NCBI RefSeq assembly: GCF_024171865.1
Contig: NZ_JAMTCN010000009.1
Span: 1-64,000, forward strand
Source: Prauserella aidingensis
GTDB lineage: Bacteria > Actinomycetota > Actinomycetes > Mycobacteriales > Pseudonocardiaceae
Reading direction: 5' to 3'
DNA length: 64,000 bases
How positions within the stretch are numbered: position 1 is the first letter of the stretch; the number at the start of each line of letters is the position of its first letter. The notes under the pieces were generated by a model. It made no database searches. It was not told the origin of the DNA and saw nothing but the letters and a program-made list of their open reading frames with translations. Below are positions 7,985 through 16,255 of the stretch, piece by piece. The position numbers and the translations under genes were made by a program.

Positions 7985-8285
7985 GCCAGCCCGATCCGGA
8001 CATTCGGCAATGTGGGCCGCCGACGAAGTGCCAGTTGAACTGGTCCTTTTCCGACGGCCCTTCCCGAACCAGCTGTGCCCGATTTCCGCAACAGCTGACT
8101 CTCCAGCGCTCGTCATGATTGCCGTGTTGGATACTCGCGGTAGTGGATGTCCTCGTGGCAGGTGCCGACAGACGACCAGGGTCTTGCGGCGGCGAGCAGC
8201 CATTCACATGACCACGCAGATTACGGTCCCCGCCCCTTCGGCGGTTGAGATCCTTCAGCGCCCGGATCTGATGCACTTCGGCATA
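7985..8285 (-). pseudogene. 3' remnant of a group II intron (maturase C-terminus plus RNA domains)
   Basis: On the minus strand, fragments of the C-terminus of a group II intron reverse transcriptase/maturase appear in order but in different frames. They are EVHQIRALKDLNRR (about 8284-8240), AARRRKTLVVCRH (about 8202-8165) and CHEDIHYREYPTRQS followed by TGA (about 8160-8112). These match the HNH-type tail of actinobacterial intron-encoded proteins. The downstream sequence (GCACAGCTGGTTCGGGAAGG, then GGAAAAGGACC, then TCGTCGGCGGCCCA) resembles the conserved 3' RNA domains of such introns. At least two frameshifts show that it is dead, and the 5' part is missing. The rest of 7781-8518 holds no intact gene. 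Confidence 0.6.
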
Positions 8286-8368
8286 TTTCTCGATCCGCAG
8301 AGCTCACAGGCATCAGGTCGCCGACCACATCACGACGGCCCACCGGCCACGGCAAGGCACGATGAGCC

Positions 8369-8441
8369 ATGCGGTGGAAACCGGCACTCAACGCCTTCGC
8401 CATCACCTTCGAAGGCCCGCATCACGCCGGACAGCGACTAA
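8369..8441 (+). pseudogene. C-terminal remnant of an IS256/Mutator-type transposase
   Basis: The frame at 8369 reads MRWKPALNAFAITFEG, the characteristic last residues of IS256-family transposases in actinomycetes. An upstream in-frame TGA (8363-8365) and a one-base shift after GAAGGC (8411-8416), beyond which the frame continues as RITPDSD-stop, show that this is a decayed fragment. It lies 78 bp from the tRNA-Ala gene. Recognition is by eye from a short stretch, so confidence is moderate. Confidence 0.5.
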
Positions 8442-8518
8442 CCGACACCAAGACCAGACCCGCCGTTAACCGGAGAGTCCCATTCAATCAGGCACTTGTG
8501 CTAGTAGTACCTCTAAGG

Positions 8519-8591
8519 TGGAGCTAAGGGGATTCGAACCCCTGACCTTCTCACTGCCAGTGAGACGCGCTACCAACTGCGCCATAGCCCC
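8519..8591 (-). tRNA. tRNA-Ala (anticodon GGC)
   Basis: The minus strand gives a full 73-nt cloverleaf: acceptor stem GGGGCTA/TAGCTCC (one G-U pair) with discriminator A, D-arm GCGC...GCGC with GTTGGTA, and anticodon stem TCTCA/TGAGA enclosing the loop CTGGCAG (anticodon GGC). The T-arm is GGGG-TTCGAAT-CCCC. No CCA is encoded. The flank on its 3' side carries mobile-element debris, consistent with an integration-prone locus. The gap 8592-8737 holds nothing recognisable. Confidence 0.97.
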
Positions 8592-8737
8592 GTATGTATG
8601 TTCGCGGCTCTCACCGCTGCCTGTGCGAAATAATGTACCCCATCGCCCACGGGCCTCCGCACAGGGGGTCCGCCTCGAGCGGTCGGCCCCGGTCGGACCC
8701 ATCGCTGACGGTCCTCGTCACCCGTCGTTACACCTGG

Positions 8738-9541
8738 TCACGCCTCGTCGCGCAGGTGGGCGCTGATGGGGAGCACGAGCGGGGTGCCGGCGACCGGGTC
8801 GGACACCACCTTCGCGTCGAGGCCGAAGACGTCGGAGAGCAGGTCCTCGGTGAGGACCTCGTCGGGTGTGCCCCGGGACACGACGGCGCCGTCGTGCATG
8901 GCGACGAGCGTGTCGGCGTAGCGGGCGGCGAGGTTGAGGTCGTGCAGCACCATCACAACCGTGGTGCCGCGTTCGGTGTGGAGCCGGTGCACCAGGTCGA
9001 GCACGTCCACCTGGTGGGCCAGGTCGAGATAGGTGATGGGTTCGTCGAGCAGCAGGAGCGACGTCTCCTGCGCGAGGGTCATCGAGATCCACGCGCGTTG
9101 CCGTTGGCCGCCGGACAGTTCGTCGACGGCACGGTCGGCGTAGGCGCTCATGCCCGTGACGGACAGTGCGTGGGCGACGGCCTCCTCGTCGCCGGACGAC
9201 CACTGCCGGTACCAGTGCTGGTGCGGCTGCCGGCCGCGGGCGACGAGGTCACCGACGGTCAGGCCGGCAGGCGCACTGGGGGTCTGCGGCAGCACGCCGA
9301 CGGCCTTGGCCACGTCCTTGGTCGGCAACCGGTCGATGCGTTTCCCGTCGAGCAGCACCGATCCGCCGCGGGGACGCAGCAACCGCCCCATGCCGCGCAG
9401 CAGCGTCGACTTGCCGCAGCCGTTGGGCCCGATGATCACGGTGACGGACTCGTCGGCGACGTCGAGGGTCAGACCGTCGACGACGATCCGCTCGTCGTAG
9501 CCGAGGCGGACGTGCTCGGCCTGCAGTCTGGGTGTGGTCAC
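8738..9541 (-). CDS. fepC: Ferric-siderophore ABC transporter, ATP-binding protein
   Basis: 267 residues of the FecE/FepC/FhuC type. Walker A is IIGPNGCGKSTLLRG (about residue 37), the signature is VDELSGGQRQRAWISM, Walker B is TSLLLLDEPITYLDLAHQ and the switch His lies in VMVLHDLNLAARYAD. The ITYLD form of Walker B is typical of iron-chelate importers. The GTG start at 9541 overlaps the stop of the upstream permease by 4 bp. It energises uptake through the two permeases encoded upstream; the binding protein is encoded divergently at 11767. The gene symbol is by family analogy. Confidence 0.92.
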   Translation of the reverse strand: MTTPRLQAEHVRLGYDERIVVDGLTLDVADESVTVIIGPNGCGKSTLLRGMGRLLRPRGGSVLLDGKRIDRLPTKDVAKAVGVLPQTPSAPAGLTVGDLVARGRQPHQHWYRQWSSGDEEAVAHALSVTGMSAYADRAVDELSGGQRQRAWISMTLAQETSLLLLDEPITYLDLAHQVDVLDLVHRLHTERGTTVVMVLHDLNLAARYADTLVAMHDGAVVSRGTPDEVLTEDLLSDVFGLDAKVVSDPVAGTPLVLPISAHLRDEA

Positions 9542-10617
9542 GCGCGGGCCTCCTTGCGCGTTCGCAGGAACAGGAAGATCAGATACGGGGCGCCGAGGAT
9601 CGCGGTGAGCACGCCGACCGGCAGCCCGGGCGTCACGGTACGGACCGCGAGGTCGGCGCTCACGGTCAGCAACGCGCCCAGCACCATCGAACCGACGATC
9701 GGAGGCTGCGGGCTGCGGACGAGTCGCAGCGCGATCTGCGGTGTGGCCAGCGCGACGAAGGTGATCGGCCCGGCCACGGCGGTCGCCACGGCCGCGAGGG
9801 CCGCTGCGAGCAGCAGCAACGTCGCCCGCGCCCCGTCGACGCGGATGCCCAGACCGCGGGCCGTGTCGTCGCCGAACTGCAGCCCGCCGAGGGTGTGCAC
9901 GCCCGCGATCGTCACCGGCACCAACAGCGCCAACGCCAGTGCGAGCGGCCCGATCGCCTCCCAGCCGACGGCGGCCAGATTGCCGACGATCCACGTGGTC
10001 GCGCGCGTGGCGTCGTCGACGTCGCCGACGGTCAGCAGCCAGTACACGACGTTGTTGCCGATCGCGGCCAGGCCGATCCCGACCAGCACCATCCGGTAGC
10101 TGTCCAGCCCACGCCGCCATGCCAGCGCGTACAGCAGCAGGCCCGCGAGCAGGCCGCCAGCCAGCCCGGCCAGCGGAACGCCGAGTTCCGCCACCATGCC
10201 GCTCACCTGGCCCGCCGACCCGCCGAGCACGATGACCGACACCGCCCCGACGCCCGCGCCCCACGTGATGCCGAGGATGTCCGGGCTGGCCAGCGGGTTG
10301 CGCGCGACCGTCTGGAACAACGCTCCCGCCAGTCCGAACGCGGCGCCCACGAGCACACCGGCGAGCGTGCGGGGCAGCCGCAGGTCGAACACGATGCCCG
10401 TCTCGGCACGGTCTCCCCCGCCCGCCAGCGTGCGCAACACGTCCAGCAGCGCGATGTCCGAGCTGCCGCGCCCGATGTTCAGCGCGGCCACCAGCACCAG
10501 CAGCACCAGGCACACCACCGGCACGACCACCGACCGGGGCCGGAACGAGGCCGCCAGCCTGCCCACGCGCACGTGCTTGCGGCCGGGGACGGATGCGATG
10601 TCACGTACGGCACTCAT
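9538..10617 (-). CDS. fepG: Ferric-siderophore ABC transporter permease (second subunit)
   Basis: 359 residues of the FecCD/BtuC permease family with about nine or ten membrane spans. Conserved features are DLRLPRTLAGVLVGAAFGLAG and the ARNPLASPDILGI segment that contacts the ATPase/binding protein, and the GPITFVALATPQIALRLV loop. ATG 10617 overlaps the stop of the preceding permease gene by 4 bp, and the 3' end overlaps the ATPase start in the same way. It forms a heterodimer with the 10614-11660 product. Confidence 0.92.
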   Translation of the reverse strand: MSAVRDIASVPGRKHVRVGRLAASFRPRSVVVPVVCLVLLVLVAALNIGRGSSDIALLDVLRTLAGGGDRAETGIVFDLRLPRTLAGVLVGAAFGLAGALFQTVARNPLASPDILGITWGAGVGAVSVIVLGGSAGQVSGMVAELGVPLAGLAGGLLAGLLLYALAWRRGLDSYRMVLVGIGLAAIGNNVVYWLLTVGDVDDATRATTWIVGNLAAVGWEAIGPLALALALLVPVTIAGVHTLGGLQFGDDTARGLGIRVDGARATLLLLAAALAAVATAVAGPITFVALATPQIALRLVRSPQPPIVGSMVLGALLTVSADLAVRTVTPGLPVGVLTAILGAPYLIFLFLRTRKEARA

Positions 10618-11660
10618 ATCTTGCTCAATCCTCGCCGCCGGACCAGATGGATGAACCCGGGCGCACCGACGGCGGCCAGCAGGATGCCGACCTCCAGGGT
10701 GTCGCCCGCGACAAGCCGCCCGAGCACGTCCGCCAGCAGCACCAGCACCGCGCCGAGCAGTCCGGCGCAGGGCACGAGCCACCGGTAGTCGGGCCCGGTG
10801 AGCGCCCGCGCGATGTGCGGCACGAGCAGCCCGACGAACGCGATCGGACCGCACGCCGACACCGCGGCACCGACGAGCAGCGTGATCGCGAGAATGCCGA
10901 GGAGCCGGGTGCGGCGGACGTTGCGGCCGAGTGCCGTCGACACGTCCTCCCCCAGCGCCAGGCTGTTCAGCCCCGGCGTGTTCGCCAGGGCGAGCACGAA
11001 CCCGGCGATCAGGAACGGCGCCAGCTGCCCCGCCACGGCCAGTTCCCGGCCCGCGATCGACCCGACGTGCCAGAACCGGTAGGTCTCCATGCCCTGCCTG
11101 TCCGTGAGGACGATGGCCGAGATCAGCCCGTACAGCAGGGCGCTGACGGCGGCGCCTGCCAACGCGAGCGTGACCGGCGTCGCACCTCCGCGCACGGTGC
11201 CGAGCACGAACACGAGCACCGCCGCGAGCAGTGCACCGGCGAAGCCGAACCAGATGTAGGACCCAAGCGCGGTGACGTCGAACACGACCACGGCCGTGAC
11301 CACGCCGAGGGCGGCGCCCTGGTTCACCCCGAGCAGGCCCGGGTCGGCCAGCGGGTTGCGGGTGTGGCCCTGCATCAGCGCGCCGCCGACGCCGAGCGCG
11401 AGGCCCGCGAGGATGCCGAGCACGGTGCGGGGCACGCGCAGCGACCGCACGATGATGTCGTCCTCGCCACCCGCGGGCGCGACCAGCGCCTGCCAGACCG
11501 CGTCGAGCGGCACCGGGTGCGCGCCGTAGGCCAGACTCGCCGCCGAGGCGAGCAACAGCGCCAGCAGCAGCGCGACCAGGCACAACAGCCGTCTGGCGCG
11601 CCGCCGGTGCAGCGCACGGCGGCCCGTCGGGGCCCGGTCCGCCGCGAGCGTGGCGTTCAT
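10614..11660 (-). CDS. fepD: Ferric-siderophore ABC transporter permease (first subunit)
   Basis: 348 residues, FecCD family. An arginine-rich N-terminus precedes the first span; the family signatures SLRVPRTVLGILAGLALGVGG, HTRNPLADPGLLGVNQG and CGPIAFVGLLVPHIAR follow. It is the first gene of a three-gene operon read leftward. The upstream gap carries an IdeR/DtxR-type iron box at 11733-11751 that can serve this operon and the divergent binding-protein gene. It transports an iron-siderophore complex across the membrane; which siderophore is unknown. Confidence 0.92.
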   Translation of the reverse strand: MNATLAADRAPTGRRALHRRRARRLLCLVALLLALLLASAASLAYGAHPVPLDAVWQALVAPAGGEDDIIVRSLRVPRTVLGILAGLALGVGGALMQGHTRNPLADPGLLGVNQGAALGVVTAVVVFDVTALGSYIWFGFAGALLAAVLVFVLGTVRGGATPVTLALAGAAVSALLYGLISAIVLTDRQGMETYRFWHVGSIAGRELAVAGQLAPFLIAGFVLALANTPGLNSLALGEDVSTALGRNVRRTRLLGILAITLLVGAAVSACGPIAFVGLLVPHIARALTGPDYRWLVPCAGLLGAVLVLLADVLGRLVAGDTLEVGILLAAVGAPGFIHLVRRRGLSKI

Positions 11661-11732
11661 CTCGTCCGCTCCTGGTTTCGTCGTGACGACCCTTTCGCAC
11701 GGGGCGTCGCTCGTTTATGGTCCCGGAACCTG

Positions 11733-11751
11733 TTAGGGAAGCCTAACCGAA
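11733..11751. promoter_or_regulatory. IdeR/DtxR iron box
   Basis: The sequence TTAGGGAAGCCTAACCGAA matches the 19-bp DtxR/IdeR consensus at 16 positions, including TTAGG, the central AGCC and TAACC. It lies 16 bp upstream of the binding-protein ATG and within the divergent gap of the siderophore genes. Iron-loaded IdeR would be expected to repress both directions. Confidence 0.85.
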
Positions 11752-11766
11752 ACGGAAAGGTGGGCA

Positions 11767-12765
11767 ATGATGCTCTTGTCTCACAGACGGCCCGCAGCCG
11801 TCACGGCCGCGGCCCTCGGACTCGCGGCATGCCTGGGCCTGACCGCCTGCGCGTCGGAGGAAGGACCGTCGTCCGGCGGCCAGGGGCAGTCCGGCTTCCC
11901 CCGCACCGTCTCCGACGCCATGGGCGAGACGACGATCGAGACCCGGCCGCAGACCGTCGCGGCGCTGGACTCGAGCTTCGCCGACGCGGCGGCCGCGCTC
12001 GAGACCGAGGTCGCGGCGTACACGAAGTACCCGTCGTCCGACGGGCTGCCGGAGTACCTCGGTGACGACCGGCAGTACCTGGAAGGAGGCACACAGGTCG
12101 GAGAACTCGGTTCCCCCGACGTCGAGGCGCTGTACGACATCGCTCCGGACCTGATCGTCTCGGCCAAGATCCGCCACGAGCAGATCCACTCCAAACTGTC
12201 CAATGTGGCCCCGACGGTGTTCAGCGAGTCCACGGGCGCCACGTGGAAGGAGAACATCCGGCTGCTGGCCGAAGCGCTCGGCAAGGAGAAACTGGCCGAG
12301 CGGAAGATCAGCGCCTACGAGGAGCGCGCCGAGGCGATCGGTGACGCGATCGAGAAGAAGGAGGGCGAGACCCCCACGTACTCGCTCGTGCGGTTCATCG
12401 AGGGTGAGCAGACCGTGCGGCTGTACGCGAGCGACTCCTTCCCCGCGATCGTCATGCGTGACGTGGGCCTGAAGCGGCCGAAGGGCCAGCCGGACTCCTC
12501 CGACGAGATCAACGTCGACATCAGCCAGGAGGACATCGGCAAGCTCGACGCCGACCGCGTGTTCGTCTCCTCCTACGCCGACGAGACGCAGCAGGCGGCC
12601 GACCCGCGCGAGAAGTTCGAGTCGAACCCGCTGTGGGACCGACTGTCGGGAGAGATCACCGACGTCGACGACGAGACCTGGTACGTCTCGGTCAGTCTGC
12701 AGGGCGCGCACGCCATGCTCGACGACATCGCCGAGCAGTACGGCGTCGACCCGGCCCGCCAGTGA
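11767..12765 (+). CDS. Iron-siderophore ABC transporter, substrate-binding lipoprotein
   Basis: 332 residues. A lipoprotein signal with lipobox LTAC places the mature Cys at about residue 28. The remainder is a FepB/FecB-type class III binding fold: VSDAMGETTIETRPQTVAALDSS opens the domain, followed by the long helix linker and a second lobe ending SLQGAHAMLDDIAEQYGV. It should capture the ferric siderophore outside the membrane for the permease encoded divergently. It is preceded by the IdeR box and GGAAAGG, and followed by a strong terminator. Confidence 0.93.
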   Translation: MMLLSHRRPAAVTAAALGLAACLGLTACASEEGPSSGGQGQSGFPRTVSDAMGETTIETRPQTVAALDSSFADAAAALETEVAAYTKYPSSDGLPEYLGDDRQYLEGGTQVGELGSPDVEALYDIAPDLIVSAKIRHEQIHSKLSNVAPTVFSESTGATWKENIRLLAEALGKEKLAERKISAYEERAEAIGDAIEKKEGETPTYSLVRFIEGEQTVRLYASDSFPAIVMRDVGLKRPKGQPDSSDEINVDISQEDIGKLDADRVFVSSYADETQQAADPREKFESNPLWDRLSGEITDVDDETWYVSVSLQGAHAMLDDIAEQYGVDPARQ

Positions 12766-12771
12766 CGTGAG

Positions 12772-12810
12772 GAGAGCCGGGGCGGACAGCGCGTTCCCGC
12801 CCCGGCTCTC
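12772..12810 (+). terminator. Strong hairpin terminator after the binding-protein gene
   Basis: Arms 12772-12785 (GAGAGCCGGGGCGG) and 12797-12810 (CCGCCCCGGCTCTC) are perfectly complementary over 14 bp with an 11-base loop. It starts seven bases after the TGA. There is no U-tract, as is usual in high-GC actinomycetes. It may also act on the convergent DsbA-like gene. Confidence 0.8.
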
Positions 12811-12858
12811 GTCTCGGCCGTCACCGCTCCGCCCACGGCCGTCACCGGCCGTCGCGGG

Positions 12859-13665
12859 TCAGCTGTTTCCCGAGGTGAGCTGGTCGATCCAGTTGTCGGT
12901 CAGCTGCACGATCTCGCCCTGGTGCGTGACGGTCGGCGTGCTGAAGCCCTTGCCCCGCGGCCCTTCCTGCATCAGGTCCGGATTGTTCGCCGTCTTCTCG
13001 AACTCCGACGTCAGCTGGTCCTCGTACTTGCCGTTCCGGATGCCCTGGGCGAACGCGTCGCCCTCGATGCCGAGGTCGCGGCCGAGCTGGATGAGCTGGT
13101 CGTCGCTGTACCCGCGGCCGCCCTCGGCGGGCTGATTCTGGAACAGGCTGTCGTGGAACTCCGTGAACTTGCCCTCGTCGGCGGCCAACAGCGAGGCGTT
13201 CGCAGCGTCCAGCGAGTAGCCGGGCGGGTCGGACGCCTCCATCAGCATCGGCACCGGGTGCGTCCGCACCAGCAACGACCCGTCGTCGATCTTCTGCTGG
13301 ATCTGATCACCGAACCGCTCGTAGAACGACCCGCAGGCCGGGCACAGGAAATCGGCGTAGATGTCGATGGTCGTCGGGGCGTCCTGGTCGCCGGTCTCGA
13401 CGACGACGCCCTCCCGCTTCTCCGGGACGTCGGACTGCGTCTGCGCCGCCGGGATCTGCTGTCCCTCGGTCTCGTTCTTCGACGCGTTCGTCCACAGCAC
13501 ACCACCGACGACCACGGCGGCCACCAGGACGACCACGCCGACGATCAGGCCGATGCGCTTGCCGTCCGACATACCCGCCGAGCCCCGCGCCTGGGCCACG
13601 ACGTTCTTACCCTGCTGCTGTTGCTGCTGCCGCCGCTTCCGTGCGTTGCGTTCCGCTCCGCCCAC
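12859..13665 (-). CDS. Membrane-anchored DsbA-family thioredoxin-fold protein
   Basis: 268 residues. A short cytoplasmic head with a Gln run (QQQQQQ) and basic residues leads to one membrane span (about 43-64, RIGLIVGVVVLVAAVVVGGV). The extracytoplasmic domain has the active site FLCPACGSFYERF and a thioredoxin/DsbA fold, with a cis-Pro-like GFSTPTVTHQG. It is a likely disulfide oxidase or isomerase for secreted proteins. GTG 13665 is preferred over the internal ATG at 13572 because GGAAGGA lies 8 bp upstream and the GGAERNARKRRQQ head is common in actinobacterial homologues. Confidence 0.85.
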   Translation of the reverse strand: MGGAERNARKRRQQQQQQGKNVVAQARGSAGMSDGKRIGLIVGVVVLVAAVVVGGVLWTNASKNETEGQQIPAAQTQSDVPEKREGVVVETGDQDAPTTIDIYADFLCPACGSFYERFGDQIQQKIDDGSLLVRTHPVPMLMEASDPPGYSLDAANASLLAADEGKFTEFHDSLFQNQPAEGGRGYSDDQLIQLGRDLGIEGDAFAQGIRNGKYEDQLTSEFEKTANNPDLMQEGPRGKGFSTPTVTHQGEIVQLTDNWIDQLTSGNS

Positions 13666-13739
13666 TGGGGTCCTTCCTCGCGTTTGGTCCCCTTCTAGGC
13701 TACGTAAACCGGGTAAAACCCCTGTCCAGGGAGGCGTGC

Positions 13740-16238
13740 ATGGAGGTTCCGCAGCTGCCGGAGCTGCCCGCGGCCGCCGTCGCGGAGGACGTCTGCGCCG
13801 CTCTGGCCGGCGACGGCGCGGCGGTGCTCGTCGCACCACCCGGCACGGGCAAGACGACGCTGGTGCCGCTCGCGCTGGCGCAGGCGTTCGACGAGCAGGG
13901 CCGCGACGGGCGGATCGTCGTCGCCGAGCCGCGCAGGCTGGCCGCACGGGCCGCGGCGACCCGGATGGCCGACCTGCTGGGCGAACCGGTCGGCGAGACC
14001 GTCGGATACGCGGTGCGCGGCGACCGCCGCACCTCGGCGCGCACGCGCATCGAGGTCGTCACGACCGGCCTGCTGGTGCGGCGGGTGCAGCGTGACCCGG
14101 AGCTGCCGGGCGTCGCCGCGGTGATGCTCGACGAGTGTCACGAACGCCACCTCGACGCCGACCTGCTGCTCGCGCTGCTGCTCGACGTGCGCGCGGGCCT
14201 GCGCGACGACCTGCGGCTACTGGCGACGTCGGCGACCGTCGCCTCCGACCGGCTCGCCGCGCTGCTCGGCGACTGCCCCGTCGTCACCGCCGACGCGCGC
14301 ACGTACCCGGTCGACGTGCGGCACTCCCCGCCCGTGCGTGGTGAACGCGCCGATGCCTGCGTCGCACGCACGATCACCACGGCGCTGGCCGAGACCGACG
14401 GCGACGTGCTGGCGTTCCTGCCGGGCGCCGCCGAGATCGGGCGGGTCACGCGCGCGCTCGATCTGCCCGGCGTCGACGTCCTGCCCCTGCACGGCAGGCT
14501 CTCGGCCGGCCGCCAGGACGCCGCGTTGACCGAAGGGCCACGGCGGCGGGTGGTGCTGGCGACCGCGGTCGCCGAGTCGAGCCTGACCGTGCCGGGCGTG
14601 CGTGCCGTCGTCGACTCCGGACTGTCACGGGTGCCGCGGGTCGACCACCGGCGCGGGCTGTCCGGGCTCGTCACCGTGCGGACTCCGCTGGCGATCGCCG
14701 AACAGCGGGCGGGCCGCGCGGGCAGGCAGGGCCCCGGCGTGGCGTACCGCTGCTGGCCCGAGTACGAGACGGCGAGCCTGCCCGCCTACCCCGAACCGGA
14801 GATCCGCACCGCCGAACTGTCCCGCCTCGCACTCGAACTGGCGTGCTGGTCGACACCGGACGGCCGCGGCCTGTCGTGGTGGGACCCGCCGCCCGAGGGC
14901 GCGCTGGCCGCGGGCGCGGAACTGCTGCGCACCCTCGGGGCGATCACCGGCGACGGCACCGTCACGACGCGTGGCACCCGACTCGCCGACGTCGGGCTGC
15001 ACCCCCGGCTCGCGCGGGCGCTGCTGGACGGAGCCGACGAGGCGGGCGTGGACGTCGCCGCCGAGGTCGTGGCGTTGCTCGACGCCGGCTCGGCGGGAGA
15101 CGTCGACGTCGAACAGGCGCTCCGGAACCTGCGCCGGTCGCGCTCACCCGAGGCGTCGCGGGCACGTCGCGAGGTCCGCCGCCTCACCGGGCTGGCCGGC
15201 CGATCGGCGCGGGACGGTTCCGAACGGGGCGGTTCCGAACGGGGCGGTTCCGAACAGGGCGCTGCGGGGGATGGCGACGTCGCCGCGGTCGTGGCGCTGG
15301 CGTACCCGGAACGGCTCGCCCGCAGGCGGGACGCGACGTCACAGGTGTATCTGATGGCGAGCGGCACCGCGGTGGAACTGCCGCCGGGGAGCGGGCTCGC
15401 CGACGCGGAGTGGCTGGCCGTCGCCGACGCCACGCGGGAACCCGGCCGCGCCCACGGTGTCGTGCGGCTGGCGGCGCGGGCCGACGAACAGCTGGCGACG
15501 CGTGTCGCCGCGAACCTGTTGACCGAATCCGACGAGGTCACGTGGACCGGCGGGGACGTGACCGCGCGGTCGGTGCGGGCACTCGGCGCGATCACGCTCG
15601 CCGAACGCCGGTTGGCCGATCCCGATCCTCAGCGCGTGCGCGCGGCCCTGCTCGACGGTCTGCGCGACGAGGGGGTCGACGTGCTGCCGTGGCCGGACGC
15701 CGCGGTGCGCCTACGGCAGCGGCTGGCGTTCCTGCACGCGCGGCTCGGCGAACCGTGGCCGGACGTCGGCGACGACGCGCTGCTCGCCCGCGTCGACGAG
15801 TGGCTCGAACCGGAGTTGTCGGCCGCGCGCCGCCGGGCCGACCTGGAGCGGATCGACACGGCGTCGGCCCTGCGCAGGCTGGTGCCGTGGCAAGAGGCGC
15901 GCAGGCTCGACGAGCTCGCCCCCGAACGGATCGACGTCCCGTCCGGATCCAGCGTCCGCGTCGACTACTCCGGTGACGATCCGGTGCTGGCGGTGAAACT
16001 CCAGGAGACGTTCGGCTGGCGCGCCACCCCGCGCATCGCAGGCGGCGCGGTACCGGTCGTGCTGCACCTGCTCTCCCCCGCGGGCAGGCCGGCCGCCGTG
16101 ACGTCCGATGTGGACTCGTTCTGGGATTCGGGGTACGCCTCGGTGCGTGCGGAACTGCGCGGGCGGTACCCGAAACACCCGTGGCCCGACGACCCGCGCA
16201 CCGCCACACCGACCCGGGGGACGAAACGACGGACGTGA
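13740..16238 (+). CDS. hrpB: ATP-dependent helicase HrpB (DEAH/RHA type)
   Basis: 832 residues, the usual HrpB length. Motif I is APPGTGKTTLVPLAL (about residue 40), motif II is DECHERH (about 128), motif III is LLATSATVASDR and motif VI is QRAGRAGRQGPGVAYRCW. These are followed by the HA2-like and HrpB C-terminal domains (SGNRP-like end). The start ATG has GGGAGG upstream. HrpB is an RNA/DNA helicase of uncertain cellular role. An in-frame triplicate 15-bp repeat (15216-15260) inserts a GSERG-type linker, a variable addition between domains. Confidence 0.92.
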   Translation: MEVPQLPELPAAAVAEDVCAALAGDGAAVLVAPPGTGKTTLVPLALAQAFDEQGRDGRIVVAEPRRLAARAAATRMADLLGEPVGETVGYAVRGDRRTSARTRIEVVTTGLLVRRVQRDPELPGVAAVMLDECHERHLDADLLLALLLDVRAGLRDDLRLLATSATVASDRLAALLGDCPVVTADARTYPVDVRHSPPVRGERADACVARTITTALAETDGDVLAFLPGAAEIGRVTRALDLPGVDVLPLHGRLSAGRQDAALTEGPRRRVVLATAVAESSLTVPGVRAVVDSGLSRVPRVDHRRGLSGLVTVRTPLAIAEQRAGRAGRQGPGVAYRCWPEYETASLPAYPEPEIRTAELSRLALELACWSTPDGRGLSWWDPPPEGALAAGAELLRTLGAITGDGTVTTRGTRLADVGLHPRLARALLDGADEAGVDVAAEVVALLDAGSAGDVDVEQALRNLRRSRSPEASRARREVRRLTGLAGRSARDGSERGGSERGGSEQGAAGDGDVAAVVALAYPERLARRRDATSQVYLMASGTAVELPPGSGLADAEWLAVADATREPGRAHGVVRLAARADEQLATRVAANLLTESDEVTWTGGDVTARSVRALGAITLAERRLADPDPQRVRAALLDGLRDEGVDVLPWPDAAVRLRQRLAFLHARLGEPWPDVGDDALLARVDEWLEPELSAARRRADLERIDTASALRRLVPWQEARRLDELAPERIDVPSGSSVRVDYSGDDPVLAVKLQETFGWRATPRIAGGAVPVVLHLLSPAGRPAAVTSDVDSFWDSGYASVRAELRGRYPKHPWPDDPRTATPTRGTKRRT
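15216..15260 (+). repeat. Three 15-bp in-frame repeats inside hrpB
   Basis: GGTTCCGAACGGGGC occurs twice exactly (15216-15230, 15231-15245) and once with a single change (15246-15260). It encodes tandem GSERG units in a predicted surface loop between helicase subdomains. Because the period is 15 bp, copy number can change without a frameshift. Confidence 0.9.
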
Positions 16239-16255
16239 CCGTTCTCGGCCGGGCG

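Noticed and set aside
7728-8276. 182-codon minus-strand frame as an intact gene
   Set aside because: Only its first part resembles a maturase tail; the rest is in the wrong frame and the matching pieces lie in other frames, so it is a remnant and not a gene.
8594-10099. 501-codon plus-strand open frame over the siderophore ATPase
   Set aside because: It is antisense to the FepC/FepG genes, which have complete motifs and coupled starts; its composition is typical of GC-driven shadow frames.
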